Source of the DNA: Paenibacillus silvestris
Lineage (GTDB): Bacteria > Bacillota > Bacilli > Paenibacillales > NBRC-103111
DNA length: 64,000 nt
Reading direction: 5' to 3'
NCBI RefSeq assembly: GCF_009882985.1
Contig: NZ_WTUZ01000007.1
Location: 31,576-95,575 of the forward strand
The notes below the pieces were generated by a model, which was not told the DNA's origin, ran no database searches, and saw only the letters and a program-made list of their open reading frames with translations. The first letter of the stretch is position 1. Every line of letters begins with the position of its first letter. A program made the translations under genes and the position numbers. Of the stretch, positions 25,067 to 34,051 are shown one piece after another.

Positions 25067-26128
25067 TTACAACGAATTTTGCCGGTGGCATTCTTCCATA
25101 ACGGCAATTTGCTGGCGCACTTGTTGCGGTGTAACTTCGAGCGCCTTCCCATTTACGATCGTATTATAAATCATATGATAAAAACTTTGGGCCATATAAT
25201 GGAAGATATCTTTTCCTTGTTCAGTTGGGACGTCCCAGCTCTCTTCATACCACTTCAGTTGTTCACGGCAATAAGCCGGTTCATTTTTTTCGTTTACCAA
25301 AGGTGTTGTCACTAATTTCAGTTCTCCCGCTTCCTCCTGTTTGAAATATTTCCAATCCAGATGTTTTGTGCTCCCATTGATTCCTCCTCTAGTCCCTTGA
25401 ACATTATATGTAAAACTCGGATACGCGCAGCAGGAGGAAATTTCTACATCAATGACAGGACGCCCGTGGCCATGCAGGATGACCTTTACGTAGTCCTCGG
25501 CATCTCCAGCTGTGTTTGCGCGATCCATTATCGAAGTGATATGCGGCATTTCCTCGCTTCCAAAAAATTGGAGGGCTTGATCTATGGGATGTGGTCCCGT
25601 ATTTAAGAGATTTCCTCCATCATTCGCTCGTAGTGTCTGCCAATCCCATCTTCTTGCAAAATTGTTGTAGGCAATACTGACCTGAACCACTCTTCCGATC
25701 ACGCCAGATTTGATAATTTCTTGCACTTGGCGATAAGCGGGTGCGTACCTGGACTGCTGATAGATAGCAAGTAATTTACCTGTTTTCTTCGCTGTGTCAA
25801 TTAAAATATCAACCTCATCTGCCGTTCGGGCAAGTGGTTTCTCAGACAGTACATGAAATCCATTCTCCATAATCTCTTTTGAAATTGCAAAATGATAATG
25901 GCTAGGCGACGCATTTATGATTAAATCTAGATCATTTCTCTTAAACAGATCTTGGTAATCACGGTACACATCACAATTCAGCTCTTTTTTGGCTCTTTCC
26001 AGCCGCTCTTCCAACATGTCAGCTACGGCAACAATTTCATATTGCTCCTTCATTTGACTTAAGGAGTTGGCATGTATATCACGACCGCTGCGCCCTTGTC
26101 CTATTATGGCAACTCTAATCTTCTTCAT
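25067..26128 (-). CDS. Gfo/Idh/MocA-family oxidoreductase
   Basis: 353 aa. N-terminal Rossmann domain with AIIGQGRSGRDIH (GxGxxG) and the conserved HVLSEKPLARTADEVD (Glu-Lys-Pro) near residue 95; the C-terminal beta-sheet domain has NTGPHPIDQALQFFG (catalytic Asp/His). These enzymes oxidise or reduce sugar hydroxyls, often giving 3-keto sugars. The start overlaps the isomerase gene by 4 bp (ATGA). Last gene of the 25-32.8 kb operon. Confidence 0.92.
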   Translation of the reverse strand: MKKIRVAIIGQGRSGRDIHANSLSQMKEQYEIVAVADMLEERLERAKKELNCDVYRDYQDLFKRNDLDLIINASPSHYHFAISKEIMENGFHVLSEKPLARTADEVDILIDTAKKTGKLLAIYQQSRYAPAYRQVQEIIKSGVIGRVVQVSIAYNNFARRWDWQTLRANDGGNLLNTGPHPIDQALQFFGSEEMPHITSIMDRANTAGDAEDYVKVILHGHGRPVIDVEISSCCAYPSFTYNVQGTRGGINGSTKHLDWKYFKQEEAGELKLVTTPLVNEKNEPAYCREQLKWYEESWDVPTEQGKDIFHYMAQSFYHMIYNTIVNGKALEVTPQQVRQQIAVMEECHRQNSL

Positions 26129-26952
26129 ATCGTTACCTCCGATATGAATTTGCGCATGTACTGTACATACTGGGGAAATGCAATTTCCGGGTTTTCCAGT
26201 TCAGGATGCCATTTTTTCTCCCATTCTAACGTGAAATAGCCTTGATAACCTTCACGAATTAATAACATGTAGATTTCTTTCAGCGGTATATCTCCTTCTC
26301 CGGTTAAACAGTATTGGAAGTCTTTCCCTCCGTCTTCTCCGGTACGTGAATCTTTCACATGTGTGTACTCGATCCATTGCCCAAGTGTCTTCCAGGTTTC
26401 CTCAGGTTGCTCTCCTACCATGCGGTAAGGATGGTGCACATCCCACAGTACCCCGACAGCTTCTGTATCCACCTTCTCCAACACCTTTTTCATATTAACG
26501 CATGAAATCCAATCATCATGTGTTTCAATTAGAAGCTTCACACCGTGTGCCTTTGCGATTTTTGCCATTTCACTTACATGCTGAGCGACCTTCTCAACAG
26601 CCATCTCCCGGCTAGCATCTTCGCTAATTTTACCCCCAAACACACGAATGTAGCGTGTTCCGAAAATACGGCAAAGCTTTGAGAATTCGGTAATCTCCTG
26701 CATATTCTTCTCCAAGTTTTCAGATGAGAATAAATGGACGGAGCTGGAAAAGCAAGATACATGCAGACCGGCATCAGTGATTTTACGAAGTGTTTGTTCA
26801 ACCTGCTCGGAAAACTCCGGAAGCTTGTAAATATTCATTTCACCGGTCAAACCTCTAAAATCAATTGCATCAAATCCATATTCGGTCGCGTTGGAAATAA
26901 TTTTGTCTAAGGGCCACTCGGGACATCCTAACGTGGTAAAAGATAATTTCAT
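26125..26952 (-). CDS. Sugar phosphate isomerase/epimerase, TIM barrel
   Basis: 275 aa of the AP-endonuclease-2 / xylose-isomerase-like fold. Metal ligands are in LLIETHDDWISC, VLWDVHHPYRM, YTHVKDSR and TLEWEKKWHPE. Partnership with Gfo/Idh oxidoreductases is very common, the pair acting on keto-sugars or inositols; recent work assigns some such pairs to oxidative cleavage of glycosides via 3-keto intermediates. Translationally coupled to the Gfo/Idh gene at 25067. Confidence 0.9.
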   Translation of the reverse strand: MKLSFTTLGCPEWPLDKIISNATEYGFDAIDFRGLTGEMNIYKLPEFSEQVEQTLRKITDAGLHVSCFSSSVHLFSSENLEKNMQEITEFSKLCRIFGTRYIRVFGGKISEDASREMAVEKVAQHVSEMAKIAKAHGVKLLIETHDDWISCVNMKKVLEKVDTEAVGVLWDVHHPYRMVGEQPEETWKTLGQWIEYTHVKDSRTGEDGGKDFQYCLTGEGDIPLKEIYMLLIREGYQGYFTLEWEKKWHPELENPEIAFPQYVQYMRKFISEVTI

Positions 26953-27052
26953 ACAGGTTCACTCCCATTTGTTAAAATATTTTAGAATGATTTACCCCTC
27001 GTATGCTGGGATACGTTATCCTTCTTGCTTCTAAGGAGCATGTTGTCAGCTA

Positions 27053-27832
27053 TCAAACTTCCAGTAATGTTCCTTCATACTTATAGTTTCTGAATCTGGG
27101 ATTGATGCCGTGAAGCATCAACCCCTGTCCCCAGTTTACATGTTTATCATTCGTCGGCTGATCCTCGGGATCACGAACCTGGACAAGTATATTTCTACGC
27201 GTCCGGTCGCTGCGGTTTATCGGTGAGCCATGAATCGTTAAATAGTTAAAAAATAATACGTCCCCGGATTCAGCGATACAAGGAATTCCGCTCTCAATTG
27301 GATATTCTTTATGATTCAAATAGTAGCTTCCTACATGAGGTAAGGGCCCTTGTTTATGGGATCCCGGAATGACATGCAAACAACCGTTTTCCTCATTCGT
27401 ATGATCCAAATGGATGCTGGCGAGCATCATACTGTGCTTGCTGTGCGGGAAATACGGATAATCCTGATGCATGGGGAAAGCCGCTCCCTTCTCCGGAGGT
27501 TTGACCATCATCTTGGTATGATGCAGTTGAACATTATCGCCAATCAATTGAGTGAAAATCGCAATCAAATTCCTTTGCGTAATCATGCGCATGAACTGGG
27601 CGTCATGATATTGAACATCATGGAAGCCCTTAAGCACCAGCTTCTTTAATTCTTCCGGCGGCAGGTAATCTCCAGCCCAAGCATGGCTCCTGTCAAATTT
27701 GGATGCTGCCGCCCTCTTCAGGAATGTTTCTACCGATTCACGGAACGTTTCAACTTCCTCTGCGTCATATACACCTTTTACAAGTAAGTAACCATTCTCA
27801 TGATAAAACTTCACTTGATCCTCAGAGATCAT
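27053..27832 (-). CDS. PhyH-type Fe(II)/2-oxoglutarate dioxygenase
   Basis: A 259-aa phytanoyl-CoA dioxygenase-family protein. The iron triad is visible as FPMHQDYPYF (His-x-Asp) near residue 120 and LTIHGSPINRS (distal His) near 205, with the 2-oxoglutarate Arg in RSDRTRRNILVQ. The start ISEDQVKFYHENGYLLVKGV is typical. ATG 27832 follows GAGGG at good distance. In the sugar importer operon it may hydroxylate or demethylate the imported substrate. The reaction is not known. Confidence 0.9.
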   Translation of the reverse strand: MISEDQVKFYHENGYLLVKGVYDAEEVETFRESVETFLKRAAASKFDRSHAWAGDYLPPEELKKLVLKGFHDVQYHDAQFMRMITQRNLIAIFTQLIGDNVQLHHTKMMVKPPEKGAAFPMHQDYPYFPHSKHSMMLASIHLDHTNEENGCLHVIPGSHKQGPLPHVGSYYLNHKEYPIESGIPCIAESGDVLFFNYLTIHGSPINRSDRTRRNILVQVRDPEDQPTNDKHVNWGQGLMLHGINPRFRNYKYEGTLLEV

Positions 27833-27870
27833 GCCAATCCCTCGTTTCAACTATAATTTGGCCTATATGC

Positions 27871-28752
27871 TCAACCCTTCACAGCGCCTACTAAAACCCC
27901 TTTGGTAAAATATTTTTGCAAGAAAGGATACACAGCAATGATAGGTAATGTGGCGATAATGATCGTACAATATTTAATAATTTCGCTAACTGCTTCTTTA
28001 TCGCTCCCGCCGGACCCGGTAATCATACTGTCGGTACTGCTGTTTATCAAAATCTCACGCAAGAAGAGCTGTAAAGGATAAGCATCTCGATCTCGCAAAT
28101 AAATCATAGCGCTGAACCACGAATTCCAGTGGGCCACAGCGTAAAACAGAATCATAACGGCGATCACGGCCTGTGATAACGGCAGCACGATTCGAAACAA
28201 GATCGTAAGATCATTGGCTCCGTCAATACGTGCGGATTCTTCCAAACTATCCGGGATCGCTGCAAACGAGGTTCTCATGATAATCAAATTATAGGTGCTG
28301 ATCGCTCCCGGTAGAATGAGTGCCCACATTGTGTCAAACATGCCGAGACTCTTCACAAGCAAATAGTTTGGAATCAAGCCACCGCTAAAAAACATCGTGA
28401 ACACAATCATCATCATGATCGAATCCCGCAGCATAACACCTTTTCTCGATAATACATAAGCTCCGAGCGAGGTAATAAGTACATTGATGCTTGTTCCTAC
28501 TACAACATAAATTAACGTATTGGTGTAACCCGTGATAATATTGGGATTTTTAAAAACACTGATGTAACCGTCTACATTAAAACCCAAAGGCCAAAGCAAC
28601 AAACCGGAATGACTCGCTAAACTAGAGGGGTTGCTTAAGGACGCCATCGTAACATATAGAAATGGATAAAGTGTAATTAAAGCTAGAAACAGCAAGAAGC
28701 ATATATTAAAAAAACCGAAAATAGCTTCGGCTTTGCTTCGCTTTATATTCAT
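27871..28752 (-). CDS. Carbohydrate ABC transporter permease (LplC/YtcP type)
   Basis: A 293-aa inner-membrane protein with six transmembrane helices. The EAA loop that meets the ATPase is ESARIDGANDLTILFRIVLPLSQAVIAV near residue 185. The ending YFTKGVLVGAVKG is typical of YtcP/LplC permeases. ATG 28752 is preferred over 28758, which lies too close to GGGAGGG. It pairs with the permease at 28765. No ATPase gene lies in the window; such importers use the shared ATPase MsmX. Confidence 0.92.
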   Translation of the reverse strand: MNIKRSKAEAIFGFFNICFLLFLALITLYPFLYVTMASLSNPSSLASHSGLLLWPLGFNVDGYISVFKNPNIITGYTNTLIYVVVGTSINVLITSLGAYVLSRKGVMLRDSIMMMIVFTMFFSGGLIPNYLLVKSLGMFDTMWALILPGAISTYNLIIMRTSFAAIPDSLEESARIDGANDLTILFRIVLPLSQAVIAVMILFYAVAHWNSWFSAMIYLRDRDAYPLQLFLREILINSSTDSMITGSGGSDKEAVSEIIKYCTIIIATLPIIAVYPFLQKYFTKGVLVGAVKG

Positions 28753-28764
28753 CGTCATCCCTCC

Positions 28765-29742
28765 CTACCAAAGACTGGTTTCATTGACTTTTTTACTGAT
28801 TTTGTTGGTAGCTACCAAGAGCGCAAAGTTGATTACCGAGTTAAATAATCCAACGGCTGCGCTGAAGCTGTAGTTTGCTTCCAGAATCCCTTTGCGGTAT
28901 ACATAGGTTGAAATCACATCCGAAGTTTCGTAAGTAACCGGATTGTATAGCAGGAAAATTTTATCGAATCCGACGTTCATCATACTTCCCATTCTTAAAA
29001 TAAACAAAATGATAATGGTAGGCATAATCCCCGGCAGTGTGACATGCTGCATTTGCTTGAAACGTCCCGCCCCGTCAATCGTCGCCGCTTCATATAAGTC
29101 CTGATCGATGCCGGCTAAAGCAGCCAAATAGATAATCGAGCCCCACCCCACTTCCTGCCAAATATTAGAGCTCACATAGATGGTTCGGAATAATCCAGGT
29201 TCAAGCAACATCGTAATTCTTTCCATTCCCATGAAGGCTAGTACATCATTAATAATCCCGTTTCTTGCCGTAAAATCTACAATTAAACCGCATAAAACCA
29301 GAACTGAAATAAAATGCGGCAAATACGTCACCGATTGCACAAACCTTTTAAAAACATCATTTTTTCGTACTTCGTTTAATAGGAGCGCCAAAATGATCGG
29401 TGCCGGAAAACCAAAAATAATGTTATATACACTAATTAAAAGGGTATTCGTAAGAATTCTTCCGAAATAAACATCGTTAAAAAAATCGGTAAAATGCTGC
29501 ATTCCCACCCAAGTACTGCCCCAAATTCCCTTCATCGGGGAGAAATCTTTAAAAGCAATCGAGGCTCCATACATAGGAATATATTGAAAAATAATATAGT
29601 AAGCGACCACGGGTAAGGCCATGAAATAAATGATTCTGTTTTTATACAAGTCTCTTCGAAGTCTATGGACAAAGCCGTTTTGCTTCGTCGTCTGATAGAC
29701 ACTTCTGGCATGCGCCGCCTCACCAACCGTCATATTCTCCAT
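28765..29742 (-). CDS. Carbohydrate ABC transporter permease (LplB/YteP type)
   Basis: A 325-aa six-helix permease with the EAA motif YEAATIDGAGRFKQMQHVTLPGIMPT near residue 215. The cytoplasmic N-terminus is followed by NRIIYFMALPVVAYYIIFQYIPMYG, the standard start of LplB-type proteins. ATG 29742 follows AAGGGGACG; the longer upstream frame is probably not translated. Forms the channel with the permease at 27871 and receives sugar from the lipoprotein encoded upstream. Confidence 0.92.
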   Translation of the reverse strand: MENMTVGEAAHARSVYQTTKQNGFVHRLRRDLYKNRIIYFMALPVVAYYIIFQYIPMYGASIAFKDFSPMKGIWGSTWVGMQHFTDFFNDVYFGRILTNTLLISVYNIIFGFPAPIILALLLNEVRKNDVFKRFVQSVTYLPHFISVLVLCGLIVDFTARNGIINDVLAFMGMERITMLLEPGLFRTIYVSSNIWQEVGWGSIIYLAALAGIDQDLYEAATIDGAGRFKQMQHVTLPGIMPTIIILFILRMGSMMNVGFDKIFLLYNPVTYETSDVISTYVYRKGILEANYSFSAAVGLFNSVINFALLVATNKISKKVNETSLW

Positions 29743-29866
29743 CGTTCGTCCCCTTTGAGCGAAGAAATTCGCGCAGCAGGCATCCAGCATTGATCTTACC
29801 TTTAGGAGTCGATCAAGTGCTGGCGCTCTTGCTGCTAGCCAATCCAAATCTGGTCAACGTTAAGGC

Positions 29867-31543
29867 TTATTGCCTTGCCATGTATCTGTCGTATGCTGCT
29901 TGCTGAATTTTGATCGCATCTTCGATTCCCATAGCTTTTAATTTGCTCATATAATTATCAAACTCACTAAGAGGTACTTGTCCCATGATCATTTTAGAGA
30001 ATATCTCATCCCTATACGTATTAACCGCAGAAGTGATGGAAGCCATCTTGGTTGATTCCTCAATGGTAGGTGTTACCCCGGGCGGCATGGTTCTGTCGTA
30101 GGAGCCTGCTTTCCATAAGCCAATAATTTGCTGCTGTTCAGGTAAAGCCATGCGTTGCTGCCAAATCTCAGGTGTCATGACAAAGGCTAGTCCGCCAGAT
30201 CCTCTGGAGTATTTCGATAACGCCTCATCAATCGACAAGCCCTTTGGATTATTCGTAATCTCTGGAAGCAGTTGAGGCGAACCGTTCACCATCTTGTAGC
30301 TCTCGCCTTCAATACCGAAGGTATTGAGCAGTGATCCTTCCGGACTGTAGCCATAGTCGAGCCACATCGCAGCTTCCTTCGCATATTTACTTTTTGCGGA
30401 AATCGCAACACCGCCGCCACTAGCAACCTTGATTTCATCAACATTGAAATTGTAGGATTTCGTGCCTGTAACGTAAGGTGGAACCGTTCCTGATAATTTT
30501 ACCGACGGATCTTTCGCTTTCATCAATTGAACAAATCTTCCGAATGTTCCTGATGTTGATCCTGTCCATGAGCCTGCACGGTTACCCATAACTTTGGTAT
30601 CGAATTGTTTGGCATCCGTAATTCCAAAATCAGGATCGATCAAGCCTTCTTTATACCATTTTGCCAAGGTTGTTAGCGCTTCTTTGTACTCCGGGGTGTA
30701 AGGTCCATATTTGACTTTATCGCCGTCATGATAAAACCCGTAGTTGATCCCCCATGCTCTGACCCAGTTCTGCAGGTCCCCCGCTCCTTTAGGTGCCAAA
30801 GGAATTTCGTCGTTTTTACCGCTGCCGCTAGGATTTTTCGTTTTGAACGCTTTTAGTACTTCATACCAATCGTCAATCGTTTCAGGTGATTTTAAATTCA
30901 GTTTTTCCAACCAGTCCTGCCGGATCTGCCATCCAAAAGTCTGGAAAGCAGGATTCGGATTAGGGTTTACTTTCGCATACTGATTCGGCGATTGAGCCTC
31001 GGGATAAACATAGATCGTACCATCGTCTGTACGCAGCTGTTTATTCGCTTTAGGATCGGAGTTCATAAACGCTTTAAGGTTGGGTGAATACTTATCTACC
31101 AAATCATTCAGCGGCAAAATAACGCCATCCTTGATCGCTTTATTGGGCCCGCCATTAAAATCGCCAATCCAGTTATAATAAATCAGATCAGGTAAATCTC
31201 CAGACGCGACCATCAGGTTGAACTGTTCTTTGATCGCTGCCCCATCCATAGATGCAGGATGAATGAACTCAATATGGATCCCTGTCCTTTTTTCCAATTC
31301 TTTAAACACTGCGATTTCATTATAGTTTTTCATGGTTGCCGCTACTTTGGCATCCATGGGCACAAACATTTTTAAGGTGATCGGCTTATTAACGATAGGC
31401 AGCGGGATTGAAGATAAACTTGCTTCATTTTTTTCTGACGTACTTGTTTGCTTCGTAGCATTAGAGGTGCACCCCGTTAATACACTTGCGAGTAATACAA
31501 CAGAAAGAGATAAAGCTGAAACCATGCCGAGTTTACCCTTCAT
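29867..31543 (-). CDS. Extracellular sugar-binding lipoprotein (LplA/YtcQ type)
   Basis: A 558-aa secreted substrate-binding protein. Signal peptide with lipobox SVLTGCTSN (Cys near 25), then a serine/threonine-rich linker, then a large SBP_bac_1 fold, with WQIRQDWLEKLNLKSPETIDDWYEVLKAFK typical of the LplA group for oligosaccharides. It is anchored to the membrane and feeds the two permeases downstream. Ligand unknown. Confidence 0.93.
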   Translation of the reverse strand: MKGKLGMVSALSLSVVLLASVLTGCTSNATKQTSTSEKNEASLSSIPLPIVNKPITLKMFVPMDAKVAATMKNYNEIAVFKELEKRTGIHIEFIHPASMDGAAIKEQFNLMVASGDLPDLIYYNWIGDFNGGPNKAIKDGVILPLNDLVDKYSPNLKAFMNSDPKANKQLRTDDGTIYVYPEAQSPNQYAKVNPNPNPAFQTFGWQIRQDWLEKLNLKSPETIDDWYEVLKAFKTKNPSGSGKNDEIPLAPKGAGDLQNWVRAWGINYGFYHDGDKVKYGPYTPEYKEALTTLAKWYKEGLIDPDFGITDAKQFDTKVMGNRAGSWTGSTSGTFGRFVQLMKAKDPSVKLSGTVPPYVTGTKSYNFNVDEIKVASGGGVAISAKSKYAKEAAMWLDYGYSPEGSLLNTFGIEGESYKMVNGSPQLLPEITNNPKGLSIDEALSKYSRGSGGLAFVMTPEIWQQRMALPEQQQIIGLWKAGSYDRTMPPGVTPTIEESTKMASITSAVNTYRDEIFSKMIMGQVPLSEFDNYMSKLKAMGIEDAIKIQQAAYDRYMARQ

Positions 31544-31581
31544 TGGTAGTTCCCCCTAGACATTTTGTAAGTTGATAAGAC

Positions 31582-32763
31582 CTAACCCTGGGAATAGCTG
31601 ATATCCATAACGACATCCTGTCTCACTGTCTTCTTGTATTTGGAGCTTTGGATCAGTTCCCCCAGCTTCTTTTCATATTCATCGGCATCCATGGGCAGCT
31701 TGATGGTTTGATCGTTGAATGAAGAAAGCATAATCGCGTTTGCAAGGGTTAGTCCGTTGATTCCCTCAGTGCCATGTGCGATAAGCGTTCCGCCGCCATT
31801 TTGTATGGCCTCGATAAATTTCTCTGTCACGACTTGATGCCCTGTAGGCACATTCACGTTCACAGGAATTTCCGTGTACCAATTTTCAACATTGCCCATC
31901 CTGCTTTGCGATTCTTTGATAAAACGAAGCATCGACTCACGGGTTCGATAAAAAACAATTTGATTATCCTCATAAACCAATTTTCCGTACTCTCCCACGA
32001 TCTCCATCCGGTTGGATCCAGGTGTTTCAGCGGTAGTCACAATAAAATGGCCAACCATCCCGTTCTCGTGTTCAAAGTAAGCCGTCACTTCGTCTTCAAC
32101 TTCGATATCATGATATTTGCCAATATGCGCAAAACCGTTGATCCGTGACGGAAGACCAAATAACCACTGGTAGAGATCCAAATTATGCGGACATTGGTTG
32201 GTCAAAATACCTCCGCCTTCTCCAGCCCACGTTGCACGCCATTCGCCGCTATCGTAGTAAAGTTGAGATCGGAACCATTTGGTATTAATCCAGGTCGCTC
32301 TAATTAATTTCCCTAACTCTCCGCCATCAAGAATGTCTTTTATTTTTTTATGGTGCGGATAAGTCCTTTCTTGAAACATAAGACCAAACATCAGATTGGG
32401 ATGGTGTTCCTTGGCACTTTCATAGGCATCTATCGTTTTTTGAGCATCATTGACATGCACTGCAATAGGTTTCTCACAAAGAACATGGATTCCCTTACGG
32501 AAGGCATCAATCGAAATAGGCGTATGATCGTAATGGGGAACCGCTATTAATACAGCCTCTATGCCCGATTTGTCAAAAAGCTCCTTATGGCTGTAATAGG
32601 CCTTGGTATGATATAGAGCTGCTGCTTTGTCAGCCTTTTCATTTACAACATCACAAACGGCTACGACTTCAACTGTCTCCATCTGTGTCAAATACTTGAG
32701 ATGGCTGCTTCCCATTCCACCTAGACCAATTACACCTAATTTCACTTTACTCATTGAACTCAA
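31582..32763 (-). CDS. Gfo/Idh/MocA-family oxidoreductase, first gene of the importer operon
   Basis: About 393 aa. NAD(P) motif GVIGLGGMGSSHLKYL at the N-terminus, HVLCEKPIAVHVNDAQ (Glu-Lys-Pro) near 100 and NQCPHNLDLYQWLFG (catalytic Asp/His region) near 190. GGGAGGG at 32770-32776 is 7 nt from a TTG at 32763 and 16 nt from ATG 32754, so initiation at TTG is likely. It lies 38 bp upstream of the binding-protein gene. Two Gfo/Idh enzymes in one operon fit a 3-keto-sugar oxidation/reduction cycle. Confidence 0.9.
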   Translation of the reverse strand: MSSMSKVKLGVIGLGGMGSSHLKYLTQMETVEVVAVCDVVNEKADKAAALYHTKAYYSHKELFDKSGIEAVLIAVPHYDHTPISIDAFRKGIHVLCEKPIAVHVNDAQKTIDAYESAKEHHPNLMFGLMFQERTYPHHKKIKDILDGGELGKLIRATWINTKWFRSQLYYDSGEWRATWAGEGGGILTNQCPHNLDLYQWLFGLPSRINGFAHIGKYHDIEVEDEVTAYFEHENGMVGHFIVTTAETPGSNRMEIVGEYGKLVYEDNQIVFYRTRESMLRFIKESQSRMGNVENWYTEIPVNVNVPTGHQVVTEKFIEAIQNGGGTLIAHGTEGINGLTLANAIMLSSFNDQTIKLPMDADEYEKKLGELIQSSKYKKTVRQDVVMDISYSQG

Positions 32764-32828
32764 CCCATAACCCTCCCTGTATATGAAAGTGTAGTTTAAG
32801 CCTGACCACAGTAAGAAGAACAAAGTAT

Positions 32829-32842
32829 AAAAGCGCTTTCTT
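32829..32842. promoter_or_regulatory. Possible catabolite-responsive element (cre)
   Basis: AAAAGCGCTTTCTT resembles the CcpA box (TGAAARCGCTTWCA) and lies about 65 bp upstream of the importer operon start, in the spacer shared with the AraC gene. Weak ends, so uncertain. Confidence 0.4.
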
Positions 32843-33172
32843 TTGCTATTCTAAAATATTACTCGAGATAATTCATAGTTTTTTGTGATTAAAATATTGT
32901 TTTTTGTGCAATTATTAATCGATGAGGCCAAGGTAACCCCATGTGGATTTATGTCGCTCAATGCCTACTTGATTCCCTTCACGGGAGTCTGTAAAATAGT
33001 TTTGTGTAAACTTCTTTAAAATGGAAGTATAGGTAAGGTTGGGGAGTTACGGAGTTGATAGAACATCAGATTGATTGCGGTCATTATTCACCGACTGTCG
33101 TTGGATTCTATCCAGCATCAGTACCACTACAATTCACCTGAACCTTCAGGTATTTAAAGTGAGGTAATATGG
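32843..33172. other. Divergent promoter region with an inverted repeat
   Basis: No gene is visible between the importer operon and the AraC gene. ACCTGAA-CC-TTCAGGT (33136-33151) is an inverted repeat about 20 bp upstream of the AraC start and may be an operator or a leader hairpin. The AraC ribosome binding site GAGG is at 33161-33164. Confidence 0.45.
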
Positions 33173-34021
33173 ATGAGCTTAGCTTATGAAAGTATAGACG
33201 AATGCATCCGATATGAACGTAGACTCTATAATCCTAATAAATGTAATGTTAACTTTCATTTGCACGAAGAGTTTGAGATCTACTTTTTAATCTCAGGTGA
33301 TGTGAACTACTTCGTTGAAAAGAACATGTATCCAATTAAATATGGCGATGTCATGATTACAAATAATCAAGAAATCCATAAACCTTCCTTCCAAAACGAT
33401 AATGTATACGAACGAATAACGTTACAGTTTGCACCACATATCGTCCGCAAATTTAATTCTCCAAGTCTCGATCTTCTAAGCTGCTTTCTAAACAAACCTA
33501 AAGGCCAACATAATAAAATTACGCTTCAACCCAGCCAGATTAATGAATTTCTACGTCTTTTTAATCAAATTGAGAATCTTAAACCCCATGCCGGCTATAA
33601 GATTTTAAAGTTGAATTATCTCATTGAAGTGCTAGTGTTGATCAATATTATATTCAAAGACGTTAATCGTTCAGAAAACCTTTCTTCTATGCCAGAATTA
33701 TTAACTTCTCTATTAGATTATATTGAAATGAATTTGGAAAAGGATCTCTCGCTTGAATCTCTTTCTACTAAGTTTTATGTGGATCGATTCTATATGGGAA
33801 GAGTTTTCAAGAAATATATCGGTAGTAACATCCATGAATATATTCTTTTCAAACGGATATCCAAAGCTAAACAGATTCTCTCGGAAGGCTATAGCGTCAC
33901 AGATACCTGCGAATTGTGTGGATTTAATGATTATTCTAATTTTTTGAAAATGTTTAAACGAACCGTTGGTATCTCTCCCGGAAAATATAAGGGTAATTTA
34001 GGTAATATGGACATTGACTAA
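33173..34021 (+). CDS. AraC-family regulator of the importer operon
   Basis: 282 aa: cupin sensor domain (NVNFHLHEEFEIYFLISGDVNYFVE; GDVMITNNQEIHKP) and double helix-turn-helix at about 185-275 (LESLSTKFYVDRFYMGRVFKKYIGSNI; TDTCELCGFNDYSNFLKMFKRTVGISPGKYK). Divergent from the Gfo/Idh-importer operon, so it probably controls it in response to the imported sugar. ATG 33173 is 8 nt past GAGG. Confidence 0.9.
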   Translation: MSLAYESIDECIRYERRLYNPNKCNVNFHLHEEFEIYFLISGDVNYFVEKNMYPIKYGDVMITNNQEIHKPSFQNDNVYERITLQFAPHIVRKFNSPSLDLLSCFLNKPKGQHNKITLQPSQINEFLRLFNQIENLKPHAGYKILKLNYLIEVLVLINIIFKDVNRSENLSSMPELLTSLLDYIEMNLEKDLSLESLSTKFYVDRFYMGRVFKKYIGSNIHEYILFKRISKAKQILSEGYSVTDTCELCGFNDYSNFLKMFKRTVGISPGKYKGNLGNMDID

Positions 34022-34051
34022 TCGGTTCGAAGAGGAGCGACTACTCTATCC

